DNA of 64,000 bases, from the NCBI GenBank assembly GCA_009617715.1, contig VTFK01000504.1, positions 1 through 64,000 of the forward strand. The letters run 5' to 3'. Origin of the DNA: Plectrocnemia conspersa. Lineage: Eukaryota; Arthropoda; Insecta; Trichoptera; Polycentropodidae. The notes beneath the pieces were generated by a model. The model made no database searches, was not told where the DNA came from, and was given only the letters and a program-made list of their open reading frames with translations. Below, one piece after another: positions 1 to 13,024 of this stretch (position 1 is its first letter; the number at the start of each line of letters is the position of its first letter). The position numbers and the translations under genes are program-made.

Positions 1-439
1 CAATTATTTAGCATTCCTAAAACAGAAGCTATGATGCTGCCTGCCGATGCTTTAAACCCCCTTTGCGGCTTAACTTCTATATTATTCTACTGTTTTGATT
101 GATCTTTGGTGAACTCAGATTGCTAATGACGAATTAATGGTCACAAATCTACACACGAATTTATTTTATAATGTTCGATATTCGTTGCACATATCTCAGT
201 ACAACATTTATTTAAAATTCGTTGCCAGACGATTTTTCTGCTTCTGCTATTTTTGAGCACTTCAAAATTTTCTGCAGTAACTAAAGTTAAGGCCCTGTCA
301 TTAGTCTATTTGTAATAGATTTATACTTTCTATAAATACAGAAGTTCATTTTGCTAATATGGCATAGGTAAAGTGAAATTCGCCAGACACACAAACACAA
401 ATCTTTTCTAAAATGAATGGCAATTCTGATTTATCGATG

Positions 440-2500
440 TCTTACATTACTCGAGAAATAAGAAATTGAAAAAAAATTTCTCGAGAAATTTGGACATACG
501 ATAATAATATATGTAATTTACAATATATACACATGCATCTTTGTATTACACTAGGCAACTGTATATTTTTGTATATTTAAAATTGTTTTACTGATTTAAT
601 TTACGACCATTTGGGGCAATATTTATGCATGTTAATTAAATTATACTTAATAAATGAAATAGTAGCACATGTATTAACCCGCCGTTGGTCGCGCGAGTAT
701 TGCATACGCCGTTGGTCGCGCCTGAGCGAATAGCCGCCTCTCAGTTCTTTATGTTTTTAAGTTTAAATATCGAATATTTATTATTTTTTTTTATTTTTGA
801 TATATTTTAGTGTTGTATATATAAAATAAATAAATTCTTTAAAACCTTTATTTACATAACGAAAAAAGAAAAATAAAATAATAAATATTTTAAAAGTAAA
901 ATATAATTTTTTTTAGATATATGCTTAAAACTTTAAAAATAGCATGGAAAAATATAAATTATTTTTGATCTTGATTACTTTAATACTTAGTTATGCAATC
1001 TGGACATAATGCCGATGAATGTTCTTTGCATATTGGGTTATAGCACATGTGGCATTTTATGGTGATTTTGCGATTTTTTTCCTAGGGCAAAAATTACATT
1101 TTGGACGATTCTATTCACTTAGTTTTGAGTAATGAATTATCGTAGTGTCAGGTTTCTCTCCTAAATACTGCTATATTTTTTTTATTTGCAAACTTTGCGA
1201 TAAATTTGTTTAATATGTTTAAATTATCTAAAGGATCGAAAAAAAAATTCAAAATAGTTTTTTTATACTATGTATCAATAGAGTTAAATAAAATATATTT
1301 ATAAAATAAATTAAAAAACATAATAATTACAACAAAAAAAAAGTAAATAATAAAAAAAAAATAAACTACCAAAAAATAAAATTTCCAGCACGAATCTAAC
1401 CCACGTAAATAACGTTCTCTCTCAATCCTTGATATAACACAACTAATACGCAAAACCAAATGTATATCGAATTAGTAAACACGTGTTTGAGCCTGCAATA
1501 TTGAAGAAAACATAATTCTTGAAAAGTAGAGGGACCCGCAAGTTAATATGTTTCATACAAAAACAACGGCATCAAAAAAACCGATAGGGTGAGCGCTGCG
1601 CCGCCGTGCGACCAACGGCGGGTTAAAACATACGAAAACATAATTGTCACATTATTTATTTAAAATCTCTGTCGTTGTTGTCACTACCTGCTCTGAATGC
1701 AGCTGTGAATCTAGCATATTAAAACCACTATTTTGCATATTGCAGCGATTGTAAACCATTTACAAATAGTGTTATAAATTTAATTTTCAACAAAAAACAT
1801 TTATGAGAATTCTCTAGAAACCTTCCAATTTCTCGAAAAATAATTCTCTGACAATTATTTGTTAGAGAATTATTTTTTGATTATCGAATTAGCTTATACT
1901 AATAATAGTACTTTTTGAATACTTAGGATTGGAATTATACTTTTTAAATTGAATTAATAACATATAATTGAAATTAATAAGACTTTTAGTTAATATCTAC
2001 TTAAAATGGACTCGTAGTTAATTTCTATTATTTATTGCATAAAATTTTGTATCTCTAAGTCACTTTTATTTGAAAATATTTTTATCACATAATATTTTTC
2101 CTCGTGTTTTGTACAAAAGCAACATTTTATCATGTGATTTAAACAGCTTTTTCATTAAAATATTGACTCTTATTTCATTAAACCGACGTACAAAATTTTG
2201 GCGTAGACTTGATAATATAATCATTTATAAGTCATTAATTCTTACATTTTTAATTTTGTGATGACTAAAGGAAGTCGAAACAAAATGTTTTCTTATCGTA
2301 ATTCATTGAGTCGGTCATAACTTACATTGTCAAACAATGTTTTTGGAGTGTTGTTTGGAAACCCCTGTCCCTTTCTTTACTACCTACTCTGAATGTAGCT
2401 GAAAATTTGAGTGGAATTAAACCGCTACTTTTATTTAAATTTCTGCGGCTGTGAACTATTTAAATAGTAATAAATAAAAATTTATTGAAAAATAATTCTT
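440..2500. repeat. Unnamed interspersed repeat, interrupted by piggyBac
   Basis: Parts of this region resemble 53040-53600. The stretch at 585-650 (ACTGATTTAATTTACGACC and onward to TTATGCAT) matches 53160-53220. The stretch at about 2150-2340 (ATTGACTCTTATTTCATTAA through GGAAGTC and TCGTAATTC) matches 53405-53590. Within it, 1680-1800 is repeated in diverged form at 2375-2475, both holding TACCT-CTCTGAAT-AGCTG and a following AATTAAAACC-like block. Short TCTCGAGAAATAAGAA-type motifs recur at 450, 15725 and 53050. The family is not one I recognise. The piggyBac relic at 678-1623 lies inside it. Confidence 0.45.
678..1623 (-). mobile_element. piggyBac-like relic, 946 bp, with TTAA duplications
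   Basis: The element begins CCCGCCGTTGGTCGC and ends with its inverse, GCGACCAACGGCGGG. It is flanked on both sides by TTAA (674-677 and 1624-1627), the invariant piggyBac target. A second copy of the end motif (CGCCGTTGGTCGCGC) lies at 708-722, a subterminal repeat. On the minus strand, about 1098 down to 985, a broken frame encodes the cysteine-rich C-terminal domain of a piggyBac transposase: CNFCPRKK, then after a frameshift NRKITIKCHMC and ICKEHSSALCPDC, the C..C, C..C, C..H, C..C pattern. I did not recognise the DDD catalytic core, so the element is internally deleted and inactive. Confidence 0.85.
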
Positions 2501-2879
2501 ACAAAATACACTAATTAGACTGGTGGTAAACAAGTTGTCTTTATAAAATAAAATTATACCCAAACACTTCTTAAATTCTTGGGATTATATTATTAATACT
2601 TCAATCGAATTATAAATATATTATTTCTATAAATAAAACATTCAATTAATATAAATTGTAATTTAAATAAATACGATACAATTTATTATATAATGGCTTA
2701 TTTATAATATGCCTGCTTTATGAGATTCATATTTAGATACTTTTAATAAAATCTATATATATACAATATATACTTTTAAATACATGTACATATGTATGTT
2801 GTATATATTATGCATGAGAAATACATATTAAATTAAAATTGCTAAAAATAGGTTTTCTGGTCTTAAATGATTTATCGAA

Positions 2880-3560
2880 ACGCCATAAAAACATACAATC
2901 GATTAAATTTAATCGCCCTGTCCGATTTATCGATCGAAATTAATTTGAACCTTACAAATTGAACAAGTCCAAACATTGTTACAATGATTCACCAGCGGGG
3001 CCCCACATAAGGCATAAATTGCTATCAATTTTTAATCCAAAGTCACAATTTACGGTGAGTCGTTAACTTTAAAATATACGAGACATTTTCCGTCTGTGGC
3101 GCGAGCTTTTATTATGCCTTTTATTTAGACATTGTAAAATTTCGTTCGGATGCGCGTTCGCTTATTTTTTATGTGATTAAAATTTTACTGCCCAAGGTGA
3201 ACCTGCCATATTTTCTATACTATATAAATCGTTGAAATCATTGTACGATATGCTCATATTCGGTGTATAAAGGATTCGCCCCCAGTGTACGCTTGAATGG
3301 AGTCGTGAAGAAGTATCTCTGGGCCGCACAATGGGCATATAGTCATATCTGTCAGGGTTTGCAGCCGAGTGCAGTAAATATGCATCCCTTCGAAAGGGAT
3401 CCTCGCAGATCGCATAGCAATGTGTCAGATGATAGATAATTAGCGACGATTGCTCATCGAGTTCATTGTCCAGCGGGAACAACTGATCCTATTACCATGT
3501 CAATATTGCTGCAATACACACCCCAACTAGGAGGGAACGAACAACACTGGGAATCGTAAA
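2880..3560. promoter_or_regulatory. Candidate noncoding regulatory island
   Basis: This is a GC-richer, non-repetitive block with several ATCGAT-type words (2898, 2924-2936) and a CAGCGGGGCCCCACAT stretch. The minus frame at 3177-3482 has no recognisable domain. Confidence 0.3.
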
Positions 3561-4079
3561 TAAATCCGATAATGATTTCGATTTGGTTTTGGGGAATGTT
3601 TGTGTTGCTGGTGGAGGAGATATGACGAATTGAAATTTGCATTGTGTACTTGTGCGTATAGAGATTTGATATAATTTCTTATTTGAATACTATTGATGAA
3701 TCTGGCATAGAAAATTGTATTACATGATGTATGTATCTATAAACAATCAATCAGAAACCAGCATTTTGTCATTATAGAAATCCAGATAAAAATATACTAA
3801 CTCTTACACACAGATGTTAATCAATTCATCTTGCAATCATGGTAAACATAGTACAGAAAAAAATCAATAATATACTTAATTTTTTTTAATCGTAAAAAGT
3901 ACATCAGGAAATCTACCTTACATTACCAATAGTTAGATAGTATTTTTTATAAATATCGCTAACTTTGCTTTTCAAATTTATTTAATAATCACCCACGCGT
4001 TGTGCGTAATCAATAAATCTATAGTTTTAATATTACTCATTACAGTATTTAAAGTAGTTTTAAAATTTAATGAACCATT

Positions 4080-4730
4080 CCAAAGACACCGACGCGCCTC
4101 TTTGCTTGTCTGAAGACCATTAAACGGGAAATATCACCTGAAATATGATATTACCCTCCTCAGTGTTCTATTATTATGGCATCCATTAAAAGCATTCACC
4201 TTAGACGTATCCGTTTGTAGTCTTTCCTATATACACACACATATTCATAAATTCCTTAATGAATATACAATGGTATTTGAAACTCGGGAGAATTCTAGAG
4301 AGTGGTACTGCAATTATTAATACATTTATGCTGATTCCGCGTCTTGGTTAAATCTCAAAATGATTCCACCCCCTCGTGGCAACGGGTTTTGTTGTAATTA
4401 ATACGCGATATTGGAATCAGCGAGCGGAAAATACCGCACGCTTGTGTATATGTAGTATTTAAGACGCTGGTAGAGAAGGAGCGTTTTCTCGCCCCTTTCC
4501 GGGAAATTCCCAGAAAAACCGTACGTGCGTTTCGGCGGTCGTGTCGCGACACGCGTCTGGCAACTCGTCGGTATCGCGATCACGTACTGGATTCTGTGGT
4601 CAGTCGAGGAATTTCGGTGTGCGGTCAGAATGCGAAGAATTTCAATTGTCGGAAGATCGGAGCGCCACTGCGTTTCGTGTAAGACACAACTAATTTTTCG
4701 CTTTTAATGCGGGCCGCGACCGCAACTTAG
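4080..4730. promoter_or_regulatory. Candidate noncoding regulatory island
   Basis: The GC rise is centred on 4350-4720, with the 14-bp palindrome at 4540 and open frames overlapping on both strands, a sign of high GC rather than coding. No repeat match in the window. Confidence 0.3.
4540..4553. repeat. 14-bp perfect palindrome in a GC-rich island
   Basis: CGTGTCGCGACACG equals its own reverse complement. It sits in the island at about 4080-4730, where short open frames occur on both strands with no recognisable product. It contains the same CGTGTC and GACACG words seen in the dyads at 11270 and 41152, in reversed order. Confidence 0.5.
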
Positions 4731-5117
4731 TGTTTTATAAAATATAGTTGAATAAAGCATTGTATGACTTCATTTTGAAAAGGGTCGGTCTGGTTAATGT
4801 GACTGAGATTTAAACCGCTGATATACTAATGTGAAAGAACGCGAGTTCAATGGGCTACCGACATTATTATTAACGTTGACTTTATTTTGTTTCTTGTTTC
4901 TATAGAAATCATGCATATTATACAAAAGGCTAGTGCCTGTCTGTTGCAAGCTTATTTTTAAAAGCTGTTTTAAATATATTAATTTATTTTCTGTCTATTA
5001 CGTTACAATGTTATAAATAAAATTATCAACTACTAAGTAGTGAGACACTATAATATGTATCTAAGTAATATATTTTTTTATTAATTATAAATTATTATTA
5101 CAGCTTTGAATCAATAT

Positions 5118-5190
5118 ATATCACTATACACGACCTAGCTCAATTTAATTTTAAATATTCCTCCATGTGATTATGTAAATCTAATATAAA
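5118..5190 (-). repeat. SINE 3'-end fragment
   Basis: CACTATACACGACCTAGCTC and the following TTTAATTTT...ATTCCTCCATG match the 3' half of the local SINE family on the minus strand. The tRNA-like head is missing. Confidence 0.5.
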
Positions 5191-5329
5191 TTGGTGTATT
5201 TAATTGAATAAAAAATACTATGATATATTTACATTATTTGTATATATGAACCACGATAAAGTCACATGCCGTGAAAAATTGAAACATAATTTTTTAATCA
5301 ATACCTCTTTACCCCAATATAACAATATT

Positions 5330-5880
5330 TGATGAACACGTAGTACACACATAGTGGCAGTCACTCGACGTGGTTGACTTTTTAGGTCACGTTAATTTTT
5401 TGGCCAGTAGTTATTGTTCATTCTCACGCACAAGGCATTTTCGAGTGTGTCAGGCTGGGTCCTGGTTCAAAAAAACGACAATCGAGTTCATTGATTTTGA
5501 GTGTAGCTCGAAAAGGGGTAGATTGTAGAGGTTGAGGGCGTGCAGGCAAGGGGTTGTTTCCCCCATTGCCGAAGAGGGAAGCTATCACGCTTCATTGACA
5601 ACCCGAACGCCTCCGGTTGTTCATAAATCCATGATATATGTTCATTTCATTTGTATCCAATACGCGATGCTAAACGCTACTCGTTTTTTTGCAATCGTTG
5701 TTTTGTGGTTGTTTTTTTTCATGTTAGGCCGTCTCGAAACAACGGGAAAAGTTGCATGCAAATCGACGAGACGAGATTGGAATCATCACGCTACGTTTCC
5801 TCGTATAAATCAGTTTTCAATTAAGGGAACTTCGATACATACATTTGCTGTTGTTATATTTTTAGTAAATACTGCACGAT
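5330..5880. promoter_or_regulatory. Candidate noncoding regulatory island
   Basis: A moderately GC-rich, unique stretch. It includes a 118-codon open frame (5532-5888) that starts at GTG in this reading and has no domain I recognise. Confidence 0.25.
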
Positions 5881-6589
5881 TTTTATGAAAATATAAGAAA
5901 TATTTATTTGTTTAGTGATGATAATCTCATGACATTGTAATATCAAATAGACCATGAAAGAAGCATTTATATTTTAATATCAATCAATATTAGTAATATG
6001 AACTACTAACCTTGAGGGTAAGTTTGTAATACAATATTGTAAATGACTTTAGATGATTAAAGAAGTAAACTTGTTTTTTTAATATCTTATCAATTAAATT
6101 AATTAAACGTCCTACATTAGAATCATTTATCAAGTCAAGTATGCTATGTAAAAAAAATCTTATCGCTAATGTTTTCCATGTTTTTCCATCTCTTTACTTG
6201 ATTCGATTCTTCTTTTAATATCTTGCCATCTTGAGATAAAGTTTTCAGTTAATGCTCCTAGTATAGTTTTTCCTGTATGTCACTTTTTCTCTGCGATATA
6301 TGCGATGTGTGTGAGTCAACATACATTTAGTTAATAATTAATTTAGCACAAGTCTTAAATTATTTTTTTAACTATGTATTGCACAAGTTGCACTATGTGG
6401 TTTTTGAACCTTATTTTATAGTTATTAATAGTAATAATGTGAACATATAGAACATATAGACTCAACCAGGAATTTATAAATATATGCAGAACTAATTATT
6501 GACTACTTTTCGTAAATAAATGTATTAAAAAAATATTAAATCTATTCCAAATATTAAAAATAGTTTTTCTTATTATTTTTATGAACCAC

Positions 6590-7080
6590 CCTTCCTTCAT
6601 GATTGTACCAAAATCATCCCCCAAAGAGCCAGCAAGTCTGGCCGTTACCGCTCGACTAGCATTAAAAGAATTATTCGCCTAGATATCTGCAAGTGGACAT
6701 GGGGGCACATGGTACCATGGCTCATCACGATTAATAACGGTTCATTAAGTGCCAATATTTTAGCATTGGGTCCGGTGCTCCGTCTCCCCCGTGTATTTGC
6801 GGATTCGTATTTCGGGAAGGGTTTATTATTTTTATGTAAAAAAAGGTAATTTGTGATCAGCGAATTGAATTCATGACCGTGGGGAGTATGGCATGCCTCA
6901 ATAGTTTTAGTTGGCCGGCGGAAAAAAATACCCATATCAAAAAGTGTTCAAAAGCGTACAAAAAAAGCTGGGTAGCGAGACACGACGTTATCAAAGAATA
7001 CATACATGCACCAGACGTATGTACGTATTATACGTTTATATACCAAAAATCCCTTTTTGTGAACCTTTATAGTTTATAAA
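6590..7080. promoter_or_regulatory. Candidate noncoding regulatory island
   Basis: A unique block with GC maxima at 6700-6800 and 6890-6930. It ends just before the SINE at 7213. Open frames on both strands overlap here and look uninformative. Confidence 0.25.
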
Positions 7081-7212
7081 TACATCCGCCACAAGGAAGT
7101 GTGTATATATGTAGATTTTTATGTATAAATAAAATATTGTGTTATATTTATTTTTGTAGATTCATATATTAAAACACACAAATATTGTTAAAATAGTTTT
7201 TATTATTATAAT

Positions 7213-7435
7213 CAGTGCTTAATAACTAAAATACCAGGGTTTGAATCCTATATAGACCCTAAAGTTTTTGTAAATTCTATCGTGTCCGTGAGATCGAAAT
7301 TTGTGATTATTGTATAATTATAATTCCGATCGTTCATCATAGATGATGTTTTCTTTGATTTTCCTAATCACAAGGATGAATATGGTGATAGACAATTAAC
7401 AATAAATCAAGCTATATCGTGCATAGTGATATATT
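7213..7435 (+). repeat. tRNA-derived SINE copy
   Basis: The head contains TAACTAAAATACCAGGGTTT followed by GAATCC, so GGGTTTGAATCC is a near-perfect RNA polymerase III B box. The body shares TTATAATTCCGATCGTTCAT, TTTTCCTAATCACAAGGATG and AATATGGTGATAGACAATTA with the other copies, and the 3' end AGCTATATCGTGCATAGTGA matches the family consensus AGCTAGGTCGTGAATAGTGA. It is one of the most complete copies here. Confidence 0.65.
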
Positions 7436-7924
7436 TTAATTGTAAGCTATAATATTATGATAATATGTATCACTGATTTACAGACTTATTTCAGTGTGGT
7501 ATCTCACTACTTACTCAGTGATTAAAAATGTTGACCCCATTATAACGCATCGGGCTAAGTATCTTATGTTATTTTGTTCATTATCTAAAATTTTCGTAGT
7601 TAATTTGCTACGATAAAGACCTGTTTCTATGCTTTTTACCATTTCGTACTGTGTGCTAAATTTATAAAACATTATAATATTTACAATCATCAAAAATACA
7701 AACCAGAAGCAATTATAATCTGGTGGCTTTAGAGTTGTTTACTTTAATATTGAGTCAAAGGAATAGGTTTTCATGATAATTAACTTGTAAATTATATATT
7801 ATATAGCATCAAATCAGATCAAATCCTCGTAAAAAATACACAAAATATTTATTATTATTTTTTTTTACTACAACTTTTTTAATTGAAATTAAAATATCAC
7901 TTTTTTAATATTTAAAGTATAATT

Positions 7925-8645
7925 TTATTTTTTAATGCCATCAGCATAAAATGTTAAAGACTTTGACTCAAAATATCTCAATAACCTCTTTTTTACATTG
8001 CCTGCATTTTTATATTTCCATCTAGGAAGTGTTGCATCTATTGAATAAATGGAAAAAGCTCAGAAGAAGAAGGTGGATGAGATATACATTTTTATACGTT
8101 TTTTGATTTTATCAAGAACCAATCTCGCTCATGTAGGATTTTTACTCCCTCGTGCAAACAATCCAGCTGATTACAATAAAATCTTCCTGTTATTGTTTGA
8201 CCATATTTAAGAATTTCGTAATGCACAAGCCTTATGCAATACTTCCATACACAAAAAATAACTTTTTTTACAGTGAGCCCGGGATTCGAAGTATGTTTTG
8301 CTACTTGACCCTTGGATAACCACTGTCTTTACAATGATTGCTGTCGAACAACACCCATTTCTTATTTTCCGCTATAAAATATTAAAAAAAAGCGACAGAT
8401 TTACGATCCAAAAGATCTTGAGATATGCCAATACACGTCGACATGTTTTCTTCACTTAATTCGCGTGGAACCCATACACAATCTTCTTTAAGTGTCTATG
8501 CACTGTTGAATCAAATTAGTTCAGTTTCTTAACCAGCTGATGGATAGCTTAAGTAGGATTCGATTTAATTTATGCAACCAGGACATCATCGTCTATCTTT
8601 GCTGATCTCCCACATCCAAGACTGTTTTTTAAAACCATCTTTGAC
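7925..8645 (-). mobile_element. mariner transposase relic
   Basis: Read on the minus strand with several frameshifts and stops, the order is that of a mariner transposase. First GCGRSAKIDDDVLVA (helix-turn-helix entry), then LVKKLN and FDSTVHRHLKKI, then VPRELSEENM, then KWVLFD-like residues, then HPPSSSELFPF, MQHFLDGNI (the block just after the third catalytic Asp region), and finally ESKSLTFYADGIKK at the C terminus. The DDE segment is badly decayed. I saw no intact terminal inverted repeats. It cannot encode an active enzyme. Confidence 0.8.
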
Positions 8646-9054
8646 ATTTACGTTTATCTGATAAATCACATACTACTTAAATGTTTTTAATGGTCGTACG
8701 TGCAGATTTGTTTTTATTAAGATCATATAACATACACTTTTGTATGTTTAAAAATTTTTTATAAAAGTTTAAAAAAAATAGTATTTATACAAATAAGTAA
8801 AAAATTTTTTACTCAATATTTAATTTTATTGTAATAATTTTATGCTACATAAGTATATTAAATAAATTTAAAGTATATCAAGTACCATATTCTATCACAA
8901 CGAACTTATAAATTAAGTTATTTTATTGTTTTGATAAACATATTCTTTATATACACAGATTTTTTTTAACACATATTTTAAATTATTTGATAATACCTAA
9001 CAGATAGATTTATATATAATCAATATATTTTACACATGTAGATATTTTGTTTAA

Positions 9055-9660
9055 AGTCGAAGTGCCCCCCAATCCTTGGGGGCTCTCAAAGACTGTTTAA
9101 GTAATGGATAGGACCGGAAACACGGAACAACTAATCAATTCCCCCTTCGGTATTCCCGGAAGATTTGTTCCTTGAGTTTGCGGTTGGTTAAATGTAATCA
9201 CAATTGAATTCGCCAGATATTCTCCGCAGCGATGGGAAATCGCTTTTCGGTTGGCTAATACCGGAACGGCAAATTACGATTACTTTTACGTTGTTAATGA
9301 CTTGTAAATATATTATTTTTATTATTGATAATACATATTAAATTATGTAATCAATGCTAATAATTCACACAGACACCTGTTAACTAAAACTAGATAAATC
9401 TAAGAATAATTTACCATGTCTCCGACGGGGTTAAAGAGAATGAATATCGAGTTTGCGTTCATCCCTGCGGCTTCCTGGGGGATGAGATGGCATTAGAGGG
9501 GTCTCGAGCCCATCTTTAGCAGTTCTTGCGGTTTTCGACGAAATTTAACAATGCGTGTCTTGTGTCTTGTTTTCGAACAACTTGTTAGCATTTACGTCTC
9601 ATGCGCTTATGAATTATTCGCTCGTGCACTAGACGATGTCGGAACATATATATGTACACA
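9055..9660. promoter_or_regulatory. Candidate noncoding regulatory island
   Basis: The block contains a C/G-rich start (TGCCCCCCAATCC and GGGGGC) and several AT-flanked GC segments at 9120-9260 and 9415-9510. It matches no TE signature I know. Confidence 0.3.
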
Positions 9661-10293
9661 AATATGTATAAATGGTATAGATTTATTTTTATTCATTTTA
9701 TTATTATTTATACCGACTTTGTAATCAGAGAATGCGATATAAAGTGAATCCAACCACAAATTATACAATTTCGCACGCTTCAATCGTTGCATCAACAGGT
9801 TATTCTTTTTTTATATTTTTACGACTGCAGTGGATATTTAGTATAGGGTGAAATTGAATATTTTTATTTCGTATTCAGTTGTAAAACGATATCTTCACAT
9901 ATTTTTTTTTATATAGTGTGTAATAAATTCGAATGCTTGTTCGTTTCTGTTAGAATATTGAAACGAAATCAAAATCAATGTCAATCAAAATAGGCCATCT
10001 GATTTTATAATTAATATGTATCTAATAAAAAAATCAGGGCTATTTAAAATAAATTATAATCTCAATATTTATCAAACAATATTGATGCTAAATAAAGTAA
10101 ATAGAAAAAAGTTTATTTTATCAATACAAAATTAAACCAAAAATATTCGTTTCAAAAATTAAAAATAAAATATACTTTGAATTGTATTATTGCTAAAAAA
10201 TATAAAAATCAATCAATCTACGATTTTTATAGCAATAATAGTTTATAAATATTAGAGTTTTCAACTTATCTTTATGTTAATATTTTTTTTAGT

Positions 10294-10350
10294 AAATTAC
10301 GAAGTCAGTCTCGCTGTTACTCTGAAACGTATTTATGATCTGATTCTTAA
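10294..10350 (+). mobile_element. Short LINE reverse-transcriptase fragment
   Basis: ACGAAGTCAGTCTCGCTGTT and the next 25 bases match 19436-19485 in the LINE relic, with CTCTGAAACGTATTTATGAT here against CTCCAAAACGTATTTTTGAT there. It is only about 50 bp, so it is either a tiny remnant or a shared short word. Confidence 0.4.
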
Positions 10351-10679
10351 AACTTAAGTTAAAAGTTATTATTTTTTTCGAACATCCTTCGTAAACTTGA
10401 CATAAGTAAAAAATAATAATAAATGCATAAATATAGTGTGCATAAATTAAAGTTATAGTTTTTTTCAGAAACAGTAATGATTCAAATTACTAGGATTAAT
10501 AAATAGATTCTAAACTGTCAGTTAATTTAATTTTAATTGCGATTCTGAGACTTGCAGTTAAAATTAAAATTGTAAATAAAATCAAGTTATTAGTATTACT
10601 TCACCGTAAAACAGTATGTAATTAAAATCTAAATTTAATATCAAAAAGAATATAAATTTCATCGACTAACCCCAATTCC

Positions 10680-11040
10680 TTTTCAAGTTAACACTCGGAT
10701 ATGCACACACGAGCTTTTTCTAATTTAATTTAATAAAATATCAAAAGCTCAGGACACTTTTTGTTATTATTATTTGTTCGTGTTGGCGAGCTTTTAAGTT
10801 AACCGCGACACGGATTTCGAGGCGTTCGTGTTTATTGATGATACCTGTAATTTTGATGAAATTTTGACTACCGTCGTACCTGTCACCGATTGCTTTTTTT
10901 CAATGCGACAATTGAATACGATTGAGTTTCACAAATTTGGCGTGAATGATGCCAAAGTAAAGCATACAGTCAAAGTGAACGTCAAATTTAATTGAATTCA
11001 TAGCTTCGGTTATTATGTATCCATTTATTATAAATCGATT
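10680..11040. promoter_or_regulatory. Candidate noncoding regulatory island
   Basis: A unique, GC-richer stretch with a run of CG dinucleotides at 10785-10880 and no reading frame of note. Confidence 0.25.
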
Positions 11041-11219
11041 TTAATAGACAAAGCTAAAACTTTGTTCAATTTGCTTTAATTACGTCACGCTATCGTGTGT
11101 TATAACTTGAGGAAACATTCAGATCATTTTAATATAAGCTTTTTCATATTTATATTATAACATGTACTTTTAAAATAATTTTTTTTATTGTTCACATTAA
11201 CCCCTTGTAAATGTGTTTG

Positions 11220-11540
11220 TCGTAGTATATTTTCATGCTCAACATATCAAACGAACCCCATGTATTGTCGACACGTGGATTAATCACACGTGTCAGTGAA
11301 ACAAAACAAAAAGCCTCCATTGCCGAACGACGTCCATTAACGACTATTCATAATTTCGTTTTTTTGTCGGAAAAGCCCGTGATCTGATTTTATTTATACA
11401 AAAACTCAATCGAAGTTTTTTTACCAAAAAATTACCATTTCAAAGAAAAACTACGACACAAACGCACTGAACATTTGTTACAAAGCGACCGTTTTTATCC
11501 GAAAAGCCAATCACGTACAAAATATTTTAAACAATAATAT
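11220..11540. promoter_or_regulatory. Candidate regulatory island with E-box/homeodomain dyad
   Basis: The centre is a 25-bp near-palindrome at 11270-11294: left arm GACACGTG, spacer GATTAATCA, right arm CACGTGTC. It holds two canonical CACGTG E-boxes and a GATTAATC homeodomain-type palindrome. Surrounding sequence is unique and GC-richer than the intron average. Confidence 0.4.
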
Positions 11541-11819
11541 ATTTGAGCGTTTCACAAATATTTTAAAAACGTAGGTTTTTATGATTTTTGCTTTGTAATA
11601 TTGTAATACCTTTAATACATATACTAAATGGCAATGATTATTTAGTCGATATATCAATATGAAAGAGCAGAAACTTCTTTATTAATATGATAATAAAATA
11701 CACACATTTGAACCAATGCACTTTAAATACAATAAACATATTCTGATGGTTGCTTTTCTGCTGGATATTACCACAACTTATTAAGCGCTGATATTTTATA
11801 ATGTAAAACGTTCTGAATA

Positions 11820-12240
11820 AAAAGTGAAGAATTCACAACATCCAGTAAACATCATTACAGTGTCCGTTTTACGGCTTCTCAATAAACTGCTATAAGATGG
11901 CCGCTTTTGATCCGAGGTGGTCCGCGTGCCGGAAAAGTCCAGAAGCTTGGTTTTATTTGTTGTTTGTCTTCTTTGCTATTTATCGGCAATATTGTAAATC
12001 GTCGTGTGTTTTCAAGACGTCTGCATTTCGGTGCATTTTACGACATCTGACGCACGTTGGCCGTAAGTTAGTATATAATAATTATCGCGTTGCGGTCCAC
12101 ATTTTATGATTGCAAAACGCCACTGTTGTTCGCGGGCCGCATTGTGCGAGGAAATTTTATAGTTCTAGGTACATACGTGTGGGATGAGTAGTTGTTTATG
12201 GGACGATTGCTTTTCGAAGTTTATGCGAATTTAATGCTTT
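11820..12240. promoter_or_regulatory. Candidate regulatory island with YY1/Pho-type site
   Basis: AAGATGGCCGC at 11895-11905 fits the YY1/Pleiohomeotic motif, whose core is CCAT/ATGG. The open frame beginning at this ATG has no known domain and ends in AT-rich sequence, so I do not call a gene. Confidence 0.3.
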
Positions 12241-13024
12241 ATATAAACAATATTCTATTTACACTCGAGTCGATCATAAACTTTATATAGTATAAGATTC
12301 AAACACAAATTTTGTAACCAATGTACAAAACTTAATATTGTACGCAAAAGTCAAATTAATGATGTTTTACGACCACAATATTGTACATCTTTTTAAAGAA
12401 AAAAAATTCAAATGACCGTGCTATAAATATCTAGGATTATTAGATTAAGCAATTTTCAATACGATACTAATAAAAAACATAAATAATATAGGCTTTAAAT
12501 TATAATTATAAATTATTGCAACTAAAATATTTTTTTATATTATCTGAAGAAACTAAATATGTCTTTCTGGCAAAATGATTCAAACAATTATTTAATTGTT
12601 AAAAGTAATATTTATATTAAAAGTTTGATGATTTTAGATAAATATTTTTTAACTTGTAATATAAATATTACATTTTTAATATTTTAAACATTTAATATCT
12701 TTAATTTAAATTTTAATATCTGAGTAGTTATTTTAAAGGGTTTAATTTTTTTATTATTAAATAAATAACAGCAACTTTCACCTATACTGGCGGTCGCGGT
12801 CTGATTCGGTTATTAAATTTCTCAATATGCTTTCAGCGATAGTTATGAAGAGCTGGTCTGATTTATTCAAGAAGCTTCTAACTATTTTTATTTTTATTTC
12901 AAGCTTTAATTATATTTATTTTTATTTATTTTATACAATTTAAAGTAGATAGTTTTTTTTTCTATTCTTTATAGGAGCTAAAGTAGTTTGTTATTAAATA
13001 TATATACTATATACAAATATACAT

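Noticed and set aside
8282..8292. CCCGGGATTCG considered as a tRNA-like B box
   Set aside because: It falls inside the mariner relic on the other strand and has no tRNA context.
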